64,000 nt of DNA from Flavobacterium succinicans (GTDB lineage Bacteria; Bacteroidota; Bacteroidia; Flavobacteriales; Flavobacteriaceae), in the NCBI RefSeq assembly GCF_001662485.1, contig NZ_JMTM01000053.1, positions 1 through 64,000 of the forward strand. Direction: 5' to 3'. The position numbers and the translations under genes are program-made. The notes below the pieces were generated by a model, which was given only the letters and a program-made list of their open reading frames with translations, had not been told where the DNA came from and did no database searches. Of the stretch, positions 17,370-24,583 are shown piece after piece. Every line of letters starts with the position of its first letter. Positions within the stretch are counted from its first letter, which is position 1.

Positions 17370-17836
17370 ATTTTAATAATTTTAGTATAATAAATCATTG
17401 ATGTTGAACGAAGTTGAACAAGGTATTCAGATTGTGGCAATTTAGGTAACTGTATTGTCAGAACTGAATTAGAGGGTTTACCTTTCTGCTTATTAACCAA
17501 GATACCAGCTATATCAAAAATATAAATTGATATTTCTTCGTCGATAGCTTGCAAAAATTGAAAATTAACGATGTCTTTAAAAGGATTGGGATAAGTTAAA
17601 ATTTTTATTTCAGCATTCAGTTTGTCTTCTACATAAGCATTCCACAAACTTTGCTGAAAACCCTGAATAACAACTGGGTCTTTATTTGAATTTCCAATGA
17701 CACTTTGCTGATCGATAGTTTGGCTAATTATATAGCCATCAGCGATTTGTTTAGTTGTTCCTTGAGCAGAAAGCATCTGATGATGTAAAACTTGCCCATA
17801 AAAAGAAACTGAGAAAAATAGGAGCAAATATTTCAT
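17366..17836 (-). CDS. Small exported protein with T9SS type A sorting domain
   Basis: This 156-residue protein has a short signal peptide (about 1-14, SVSFYGQ). The first half carries the pattern ISQTIDQQSVIG and VVIQGFQQSLW, frequent in small Flavobacteriia T9SS cargo. The C-terminal domain (about 80-156) is a T9SS type A sorting domain, with YPNPFKDIVNFQF, then IYIFDIAG and a final YTKIIKI. It should be secreted by type IX machinery and fixed to the cell surface. It is the first gene of the three-gene cluster with the barrel and fibre proteins. Confidence 0.8.
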   Translation of the reverse strand: MKYLLLFFSVSFYGQVLHHQMLSAQGTTKQIADGYIISQTIDQQSVIGNSNKDPVVIQGFQQSLWNAYVEDKLNAEIKILTYPNPFKDIVNFQFLQAIDEEISIYIFDIAGILVNKQKGKPSNSVLTIQLPKLPQSEYLVQLRSTSMIYYTKIIKI

Positions 17837-18418
17837 AACAAAAAAATTTTATCGAATTTAACAAAAATTATAATACTAATTATCAATTGATTATGATTTT
17901 TTAAAAAAAAATTATGAAGTGTTTGCTATCAGAATTGGATATTTAAAATTTACAAATGTCACTCCTTTCTGAAAAAATTCAGCGAAGCCTTATATTATTT
18001 GGGGTTCTCAACCGAAGAGTTAGTAAAAAAATTATCGTTAAAAATTAATTTTTTTATTTATTCTTCGTCATTTTTTTTATAAAAAAATCTTTGTTTTTTA
18101 TAAAAAATAACTATTTTTTTTTGAAATTTCAAATGAAAAATTAAGTTTTTTCTTTCTTTTAAAATCAAAAAAAGTCTTCTTCATCAATATTTTGAAAAAA
18201 AAATTCTTGATTTTTTTTTATAGTTTATAAAAACAACTAAATATGTTTTAAATGGCAACAAAATAGCGCATCTTATTGAATTACATCCATTTAATATAAA
18301 AAAAATAGATAGTACACCCAAAACAAACTAGCGAATTACAGCCTGCTTTTGAATAAAAACTTAAAACACACCATTAATTATTTAGCAAAAGCTAATGAAT
18401 TATTTAAAATGGATTATT
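17837..18418. other. 582-bp AT-rich gap, no gene seen
   Basis: The sequence is dominated by long A and T runs, especially 18030-18240. A small palindrome CTGAA-AAAA-TTCAG lies at 17969-17982, and a weak stem TTAGC-AAAA-GCTAA at 18382-18395 may terminate mutY. The promoter of the T9SS-tail gene must lie near 17840-17900, but no exact TAnnTTTG is clear. I see no credible small gene. Confidence 0.6.
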
Positions 18419-19459
18419 TTAATCCGTAATATGTTCGATGAAATTGTAAATCACTATCGGAAAAGGAAAGGTTTTTAATTGTTCAAAACTTACTCCATCA
18501 ACCAAAACGTCACCAAGGGTCACTTTCCAAAACTTGACATTCAAATGTTGATGCGATAGTTTATGAACAATACCAATGCGATTCCACTCTTCGATACGAT
18601 CTACCGAAGCTCCGAAAGAAAAATTGTTCTGAATCAAAGGCGCAATGGTTTCGAATCCTTCCTCTTGTTTAGTTTCGATCAATGGAAATTCATATAAGTT
18701 GTGCCAAATACCCTTATCTGTTCGCTGTTGTATTTTGGTGTTTCCATATTTATCAGTTACTACTATATAATTAAAGTAGCGATGTCTCACTTTTAACTTT
18801 TTAGATTTTACAGGTAACTCACCTACCCATCCTTTTTGCAAAGCAACACAACTGCTGTTAAAAATGCAATTTTCACAATTTGGACTCTTAGGTACACATT
18901 GCAACGCGCCAAACTCCATTATCGCTTGGTTAAAAAGCGCAGGTTGGTCTTTAGGCAACAATTCTGCAGCCAAAGCAGTAAACTCTTTTTTGGTTTTACC
19001 TAAACTTATATCTGATTCTATTCCAAAATACCGAGACAACACCCGAAAAACATTGCCATCAACCACAGGTACAGGTTCATTATAAGCAAACGATGCAATT
19101 GCTGCTGCTGTATATTCACCAACCCCCTTTAGTTTCAAAAGGCCAGAATATGAATTCGGAAAAACACCGCCTAATTCACTTACTATATATTGTGCGGTTT
19201 GATGTAAATTCCTTGCTCGTGAATAATAGCCTAATCCCTGCCACAATTTCAACACTTTTTGCTCATCGGATTGGGCCAAATCATAAATTGTAGGAAAAAA
19301 TTCTAAAAAATTAGAAAAATAAGGCATTCCTTGAGCAACACGCGTCTGTTGAAGAATTATTTCTGAGAGCCAAATTGGGTATGGATTAGTAGTATTTCGC
19401 CATGGCAAATCTCTCTTGCTTTGTAAATACCATTGAATTAAGGAGTTAGAAAATGTCAT
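18419..19459 (-). CDS. mutY: A/G-specific adenine glycosylase
   Basis: MutY removes adenine mispaired with 8-oxoguanine. This 346-residue protein has the HhH-GPD glycosylase domain with catalytic Glu in WLSEIILQQTRVAQG, the hairpin LKGVGEYTAAAIASFA and the catalytic Asp in VPVVDGNVFRVL. The [4Fe-4S] cluster ligands are Cys-x6-Cys-x2-Cys-x5-Cys (CVPKSPNCENCIFNSSC). The C-terminal NUDIX-like domain that reads 8-oxoG follows (about 225-346). Length is normal. It is a single gene, divergent from the HU gene. Confidence 0.96.
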   Translation of the reverse strand: MTFSNSLIQWYLQSKRDLPWRNTTNPYPIWLSEIILQQTRVAQGMPYFSNFLEFFPTIYDLAQSDEQKVLKLWQGLGYYSRARNLHQTAQYIVSELGGVFPNSYSGLLKLKGVGEYTAAAIASFAYNEPVPVVDGNVFRVLSRYFGIESDISLGKTKKEFTALAAELLPKDQPALFNQAIMEFGALQCVPKSPNCENCIFNSSCVALQKGWVGELPVKSKKLKVRHRYFNYIVVTDKYGNTKIQQRTDKGIWHNLYEFPLIETKQEEGFETIAPLIQNNFSFGASVDRIEEWNRIGIVHKLSHQHLNVKFWKVTLGDVLVDGVSFEQLKTFPFPIVIYNFIEHITD

Positions 19460-19476
19460 TGTAAATTATTTGTAAG

Positions 19477-19484
19477 CAAAAGTA
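19477..19484 (-). promoter_or_regulatory. -7 promoter element of mutY
   Basis: On the minus strand TACTTTTG, exact consensus, 17 bp before the mutY ATG. The -33 region is weak. Confidence 0.5.
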
Positions 19485-19517
19485 AAAGTTTATGTAATTA
19501 AATTTTAACGAATTAGG

Positions 19518-19549
19518 TTGAATTATTGTTTTTTAAATTCGTATATTTG
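19518..19549 (+). promoter_or_regulatory. Promoter of the HU gene
   Basis: TTG (19518-19520), 21 bp, then TATATTTG (19542-19549), an exact -7 match. The ATG is at 19593, giving a leader of about 40 nt. Confidence 0.6.
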
Positions 19550-19592
19550 CAACCTCAAAAAAAATAGTACAACATATTAAAAAGGAAAGAAA

Positions 19593-19883
19593 ATGACGAA
19601 AGCAGATATCGTAGCGAAGATTTCAGAAAAATTAGGTCTTGAAAAAGGAGATGTTCAAGCAACAGTTGAGACTTTTATGAATGAAGTTAAAACTTCATTA
19701 GAAACTGGAGACAATGTGTATCTAAGAGGTTTTGGAAGTTTTATTGTAAAAACTAGAGCTGAAAAAACAGGAAGAAATATTTCTAAAAACACCACTATTA
19801 AAATCCCTGCTCACAACATTCCAGCTTTTAAACCAGCTAAAGTGTTTGTAGAAGGTGTAAAAACAAATAACGAAGCAAAATAA
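19593..19883 (+). CDS. HU/IHF family DNA-binding protein
   Basis: This 96-residue nucleoid protein bends and compacts DNA. The N-terminal dimerisation helices (MTKADIVAKISEKLGLEKGD) and the beta-arm region with GDNVYLRGFGSFIVKTR then RNISKNTTIKIPA and IPAFKPAKVF are diagnostic. The arm has the conserved Pro in the position used to intercalate DNA. The tail NNEAK is slightly longer than typical HU. It is cotranscribed with the tiny basic gene 30 bp downstream. Confidence 0.93.
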   Translation: MTKADIVAKISEKLGLEKGDVQATVETFMNEVKTSLETGDNVYLRGFGSFIVKTRAEKTGRNISKNTTIKIPAHNIPAFKPAKVFVEGVKTNNEAK

Positions 19884-19913
19884 TCTATTAATTAATCATA
19901 AAATCTTCAGGAT

Positions 19914-20006
19914 ATGCCAAGTGGTAAAAAAAGAAAGAGACATAAGGTAGCGACGCACAAACGTAAAAAAAGAGCGAGAGCTAACCGTCATAAAAAGAAA
20001 AAGTAG
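19914..20006 (+). CDS. 30-residue very basic protein, probable small ribosomal protein
   Basis: The ATG at 19914 opens 30 codons and ends with TAG at 20004-20006. Of the 30 residues, 17 are Lys or Arg and 3 are His. The sequence begins MPSGKKRKRHKVATHKR and ends in four Lys. It lies 30 bp after the HU gene, and its stop codon lies inside the terminator stem. I recall similar peptides from other Bacteroidota genomes. The pattern of basic clusters resembles the mS38/bS22-type tiny ribosomal proteins, and a small Bacteroidota-specific subunit has been reported from the F. johnsoniae ribosome. That link is inference. Ordinary length cut-offs would miss it. Confidence 0.75.
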   Translation: MPSGKKRKRHKVATHKRKKRARANRHKKKK

Positions 20007-20023
20007 TTTTAAACTACTTTTTT
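19996..20023 (+). terminator. Terminator of the HU operon
   Basis: AAAGTAG (20000-20006) pairs with CTACTTT (20014-20020), and the stem can extend to TTT/AAA. A T-rich tract follows. The stem includes the stop codon of the tiny basic gene. Confidence 0.75.
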
Positions 20024-20176
20024 CTTTTTAAAAGTTCATTGAAATTTGAATTTCAGACATTAGATTTTAGACTTCAGATTGCTGCTTAAACTGCATACTG
20101 CCCTCTGAATACTGCCGACTGAAAATTCATCCGGGTCAAACCTGTAAAATATTGTTTAATCCATCCTTACAATTCA

Positions 20177-20242
20177 GTTATGAGTTATAAGTTATGAGTT
20201 ATGAGTTGTAAAACTGAAAACTGAAAACCGAAACTGAAAACT
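20177..20242. repeat. Microrepeat tract upstream of the RNase E/G gene
   Basis: A run of four degenerate copies of GTTATGA / GTTATAA is followed by four copies of AACTGAAA-like units. It lies directly before the RNase E/G start. No coding potential was seen. Confidence 0.65.
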
Positions 20243-20259
20243 TTAACGTATGGATAAAA

Positions 20260-21813
20260 ATGTACAGCGTGAATAAAGAATTAATTATTCGTTCTAGTTC
20301 TGATGCCGTAGATTTTGCCTTATTAAAAGATGGAAAACTAATTGAATTACACAAAGAACAAGAAACAAGCAACTTTCAAGTAGGCGATATTTTTATTGCC
20401 AAAATAAGAAAACCTGTTGCTGGACTCAATGCAGCTTTTGTAAATGTTGGCTACGAAAAAGACGCCTTTTTACATTATCATGATTTAGGTCCAAACCTTG
20501 CTTCCCAACTGAAATTCATAAAACTTGTAAGCGCAGGTAAAATAAAGGATTTCTCCCTAAAAAACTTTCAGTTTGAAAAAGAGATTGATAAAGATGGTAC
20601 CATTACTGATGTTTTGAATGCCAATCAATCTGTTTTAGTACAAGTAGTAAAAGAACCGATATCAACCAAAGGTCCAAGAATTAGTGCAGAGCTATCCTTG
20701 GCCGGAAGATTTATCGTTTTGGTCCCTTTTTCGGATAGGGTTTCTATTTCTCAAAAAATAGAAGACAAAAAAGAAAAAGATCGACTAAAAAAACTCGTAC
20801 AATCCATCAAACCAAAAGGCTTTGGCGTTATTGTTCGCACAGTAGCCGAAGGCAAAAATACAGCCGAATTAGAAAAAGATTTGCAGAACCTGCTCAGCAG
20901 ATGGACTGCAATGTGTAAGAAATTACCAACTGCTCATCATCCGTCAAAAGTGTTAGGCGAGCTCAACAGAGCCTCCTCTATCCTTCGCGACGTGTTTAAT
21001 GATACCTTTAGCGGTATTCAAATAGATGATGAAGAGTTGTACCAACAAACAAAGGATTATTTGCAAGAAATTGCACCATCCAAACAATCAATCGTAAAGT
21101 TTTATCAATCGAAAGACACACCAATCTTCGAGAAATATAACATAGAGAGACAAATCAAAACATCTTTCGGGAAAACGGTTTCCATGAGTAAAGGTGCCTA
21201 TTTAATCATTGAACATACCGAAGCCCTTCACGTTATAGACGTTAATAGCGGTAATCGTTCAAATAAGGCTACCAATCAAGAAGACACCGCCATGGAAGTA
21301 AACATGATCGCCGCAGCCGAAATCGCAAGACAATTGCGTTTGAGAGATATGGGCGGAATCATTGTAGTTGATTTTATCGACATGGCCAATCCCGAAAATC
21401 GCAAAGTTTTATTCGACTTCCTCAGAGAAGAGATGAGCGATGATAAAGCCAAACACAAGATCTTACCTCCTAGTAAATTTGGATTAGTTCAAATCACTAG
21501 ACAAAGAGTAAGACCAGAAGTCAACATCAAAACTCGTGAAGAGGATCCTAATAATGAACATGGCGAAATTGAAGCGCCAATTTTAATCATTGACAAAATC
21601 ACTTCCGATCTAGAAAGGCTTCTAAAAACCCACAAAAAAGTAGTACTCAATGTACACCCTTTTGTGGCTGCTTACCTCAGTAAAGGTTTTCCATCATTGC
21701 GTTCAAGATGGTTTTTTGAACACAAAAAATGGGTGAAAATTATACCACGTGACGCTTACACGTATTTAGAATATCATTTCTACGACAAAAAAGGAAATGT
21801 TATTACAGACTAA
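20260..21813 (+). CDS. rng: Ribonuclease E/G family protein
   Basis: This 517-residue endoribonuclease for rRNA and mRNA processing has an S1-like RNA-binding domain (about 35-130: GDIFIAKIRKPVAGLNAAFV, DAFLHYHDLG). The catalytic DNase-I-like core carries the metal ligands in HVIDVNSGN and GGIIVVDFIDM. The RNase E-type zinc-link cysteines are not evident, and no long scaffold tail is present, so it resembles RNase G in size. An 8-codon ORF (20250-20276) overlaps the start in another frame and could tune translation. Confidence 0.93.
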   Translation: MYSVNKELIIRSSSDAVDFALLKDGKLIELHKEQETSNFQVGDIFIAKIRKPVAGLNAAFVNVGYEKDAFLHYHDLGPNLASQLKFIKLVSAGKIKDFSLKNFQFEKEIDKDGTITDVLNANQSVLVQVVKEPISTKGPRISAELSLAGRFIVLVPFSDRVSISQKIEDKKEKDRLKKLVQSIKPKGFGVIVRTVAEGKNTAELEKDLQNLLSRWTAMCKKLPTAHHPSKVLGELNRASSILRDVFNDTFSGIQIDDEELYQQTKDYLQEIAPSKQSIVKFYQSKDTPIFEKYNIERQIKTSFGKTVSMSKGAYLIIEHTEALHVIDVNSGNRSNKATNQEDTAMEVNMIAAAEIARQLRLRDMGGIIVVDFIDMANPENRKVLFDFLREEMSDDKAKHKILPPSKFGLVQITRQRVRPEVNIKTREEDPNNEHGEIEAPILIIDKITSDLERLLKTHKKVVLNVHPFVAAYLSKGFPSLRSRWFFEHKKWVKIIPRDAYTYLEYHFYDKKGNVITD

Positions 21814-21820
21814 AACAAAC

Positions 21821-21853
21821 AAAACCGCTTTTCGTAAGATTAGCGGTTTTTTT
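21821..21853 (+). terminator. Terminator of the RNase E/G gene
   Basis: AAAACCGCT (21821-21829) pairs with AGCGGTTTT (21842-21850), followed by T. It begins 8 bp after the stop. Confidence 0.8.
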
Positions 21854-22011
21854 GTGCTTTTTTTGGCCACAAATTCACAAATTATAATTGATTCTAATTC
21901 GTCAATTTTCTTTTTATACTTTTAAAATTCAAAACGTTAAGTAGGAGTTATTTACTTCGTCAGTTCGCTCCGCTCGTGTCTAGCTAGGGCTTTTAGTTTT
22001 CACATCATCAA

Positions 22012-24387
22012 TTACTCTTTTACAATCTCTATTTTTCTTCGAATTTCGTTTCCAAATTCATCTACAACCGTTATGTAATGAAACCCTGTCGTTGCCGAAA
22101 TAGGCATTTCATGAAAAGTTTTTGTACTGCCCTTGAACACTTTATCAACGTACCAAAACAGCTTACTTTCTCTTTGAGAATGGGCTACTTTTAAAATCAC
22201 AGGCTGAACTTCACTATTGAAATTCTTCGTAAGATAGATTTTGCTATTGGTTTTCGGATAAATAAAATCCATTGTTGCCGTTTGCATTCCCATACAATCA
22301 TTTCGATATGGTGGCAAGGGTAAATATTCTATATGCTGACTTTTGTAGTACCAAGCCATTACGGGTGGCAAAATGAACCAGTTTTTGGTCACTATATTTT
22401 CAATGTTTTCGCAACTGCTGTTCACTTGAAATTGCAATGTTTTATCCAAATGCACCGTTTTGTGATACGGACAAATGGAAGTGTTTTTCCCTTTCTTCGG
22501 AACGAGTTGTTTTATTTTCGGGCAACCGTCTTTGGCCAAATGACCACTCAAACGACACACCTCAACCTCTTCTAAATCCTTAAATGGTGTATCAAACCAT
22601 CGTTGTCTAGGTAACAAATTAAAGACATCAAACAAAATCGGTGCTGCACTGCTAACTCCCGTTAAGATTGGCCTACCCTCACCTGTTGCATTCCCAACCC
22701 ATACGCCTACAACGTATCTCGCATTGGTGCCTATCGCCCACGCATCACGATTCCCAAAACTTGTTCCCGTTTTCCAAGCAATTTTGAGTGAACTGTCGTA
22801 GAACTTCCAAGCCTCATCTCCTTCAGGGCGATTGACTTGTTCCATGGCATTATAGGTAAGCCAAATCGATCCGGCTCCCAAGATGTTCTTTTGCTTGGTT
22901 TCATCGCCAAAATCAACTTGAAAAGCATCATCATAGTTTAATTCGGTAAATTCATTGGTTCTATATTGCCCTTGATTTGCATTAAAATAATTCAAAGTGG
23001 AAGATAAACCTGCGTAAGTTCGGCACAAATCCCATAAATTACTTTCGGCACCACCTAAAATAAGCGACAAACCATAATGGTCTGGTGGTTTTGAGATATC
23101 CCGTAATTTAAATCGCTGTAATTCTTCATAAAATTTAGTGACCCCAAAATCCTGTAACATCAATACAGAAGGAATGTTCAAGGAACGAGACAAAGCCCGA
23201 TGTGCTGGAACTGCTCCATCAAAAGTCAGGTTGAAATTCTGAGGCGTATAGCCCGCAATTTGTGTTGGAATATCAGCCACTAATGTATTGGGCAACAACT
23301 CGCCATCATCGAGCATACCGGCGTATAAAAGCGGTTTCAGAATACTTCCGGTACTTCTTGGCGCATCAATAATATCCACGTCTTTTTGATGATTGCCATC
23401 TGTAGGTGAGTTACCCACATAGCTCATCACTTTTCTATTGGACACATCAATTACCAAAATAGCCAAATTATGCACCTCATTTTGCTTGTATTGGTTGTAA
23501 TAATACTTTGCAATTTGATTGACTCTGTTTTGTAACCCAATTTCTATTGTTGTTTTCACCCGAGTTCCTTCTTGATTCTTGGCCACACGTTGCAATAAAT
23601 GCGGAGCAATTTGAGGTAAATCATACGGTTTTTGAGGCAAAGGTTCGGCTATCGAGAGTTCGTAAGTTTGCTGATCAATTATTCCTTCTTGATTTAATTT
23701 CAACAAAAGTCGGTTGCGCTTGCTTAATAATTTGATTTGGTTCTTTCCTGGATAAATCAAACTAGGCGCATTGGGCAAAACGGCCAAGGTTGCGCTTTCT
23801 GCCCAAGACAATTGATGGGATTGCACGCCAAAATACCGCCAAGAAGCCATTTCCAACCCTACCACATTTCCTCCAAACGGAGCGTGAGCGGCATATAATT
23901 CTAGAATTTCATTTTTAGAATAACCTAATTCTAATCGGGTGGCGAGAATGAGTTCGATTATTTTCTCAAAATAAGTTCGGCCTTTGCCATTTCTGGATAA
24001 ACGAATGACTTGTTGTGTCAAAGTACTTCCGCCACGAACGACTTTGCCGGCTTGCCTATTTTGCTGAAAAGCATTGACCATCGCCACAGGATTGAATCCG
24101 GGGTGTTTATAGAAATATTCGTCCTCAAAATAGACAATACATTTTTTAAACTTATCGGGAACGCTATCTTGCGCAGGAAATCGCCATTGTCCATCGAGGG
24201 CAATTTTAGCGCCAAGCAATTCTCCTTCCTTGCTTTCAATCACGGTAGAATACGGCTCTTGAAACAAAGTTCGTGGCAACGAAAAATAATAAACCACCAA
24301 CAGCAAAAAAGCTATTGATGATTTAATTTTATTCGTTTTTATCCAATTGATGATGCGTTGCAAGAACGCTATTAATTTGTTTTTCAA
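22012..24387 (-). CDS. pbpC: Penicillin-binding protein 1C
   Basis: This bifunctional peptidoglycan synthase has about 791 residues. No ATG precedes the conserved region; the TTG at 24387 gives a normal cytoplasmic tail, and codons further upstream fall in repeat-like sequence. After a transmembrane anchor (about 22-40) comes the GT51 transglycosylase domain, with YFEDEYFYKHPGFNP, RGGSTLTQQVIRLSR and ILELYAAHAPFGGNVVG. The transpeptidase follows, with catalytic Ser in STGSILKP, then SLNIPS and KTGTS. A C-terminal BiPBP_C domain is present. It lies downstream of an alpha-2-macroglobulin gene, matching the widespread pbpC-A2M pairing in which A2M is thought to guard the envelope against proteases. 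Confidence 0.94.
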   Translation of the reverse strand: MKNKLIAFLQRIINWIKTNKIKSSIAFLLLVVYYFSLPRTLFQEPYSTVIESKEGELLGAKIALDGQWRFPAQDSVPDKFKKCIVYFEDEYFYKHPGFNPVAMVNAFQQNRQAGKVVRGGSTLTQQVIRLSRNGKGRTYFEKIIELILATRLELGYSKNEILELYAAHAPFGGNVVGLEMASWRYFGVQSHQLSWAESATLAVLPNAPSLIYPGKNQIKLLSKRNRLLLKLNQEGIIDQQTYELSIAEPLPQKPYDLPQIAPHLLQRVAKNQEGTRVKTTIEIGLQNRVNQIAKYYYNQYKQNEVHNLAILVIDVSNRKVMSYVGNSPTDGNHQKDVDIIDAPRSTGSILKPLLYAGMLDDGELLPNTLVADIPTQIAGYTPQNFNLTFDGAVPAHRALSRSLNIPSVLMLQDFGVTKFYEELQRFKLRDISKPPDHYGLSLILGGAESNLWDLCRTYAGLSSTLNYFNANQGQYRTNEFTELNYDDAFQVDFGDETKQKNILGAGSIWLTYNAMEQVNRPEGDEAWKFYDSSLKIAWKTGTSFGNRDAWAIGTNARYVVGVWVGNATGEGRPILTGVSSAAPILFDVFNLLPRQRWFDTPFKDLEEVEVCRLSGHLAKDGCPKIKQLVPKKGKNTSICPYHKTVHLDKTLQFQVNSSCENIENIVTKNWFILPPVMAWYYKSQHIEYLPLPPYRNDCMGMQTATMDFIYPKTNSKIYLTKNFNSEVQPVILKVAHSQRESKLFWYVDKVFKGSTKTFHEMPISATTGFHYITVVDEFGNEIRRKIEIVKE

Positions 24388-24458
24388 AGTTATTTTATTT
24401 AACCGCAAGGGTCGCAAAGTTATACGCAAAGTTCGCGAAGAATATTAATATTTAATAT

Positions 24459-24571
24459 TGGCCACGGATTGCACAGCTTAAACAGATTAAGTCTGATTTT
24501 TTACTTCAGGACAAGACACATTAAAATTTCAATCAGTGTAAAATCCGTTCTATCTATATCATCCGTGGCCA
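24459..24571. repeat. Inverted-repeat element in the A2M-pbpC gap
   Basis: TGGCCACGGAT (24459-24469) and its exact complement (24561-24571) bracket about 90 bp of partly complementary sequence, with CAGATTAAGT and ATCCG words in between. The right arm ends 13 bp before the A2M stop codon. Neighbouring CGCAAAG/TTCGC words (about 24404-24445) recur in part at 58131-58150. It is probably a small dispersed intergenic repeat. Confidence 0.6.
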
Positions 24572-24583
24572 TTTTAGCCTCTT

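Noticed and set aside
13632..17836. Prophage tail-fibre module
   Set aside because: The fibre-like protein has a signal peptide and an OmpA domain, and its neighbours are T9SS and barrel proteins. No phage structural, lysis or integrase genes are present.
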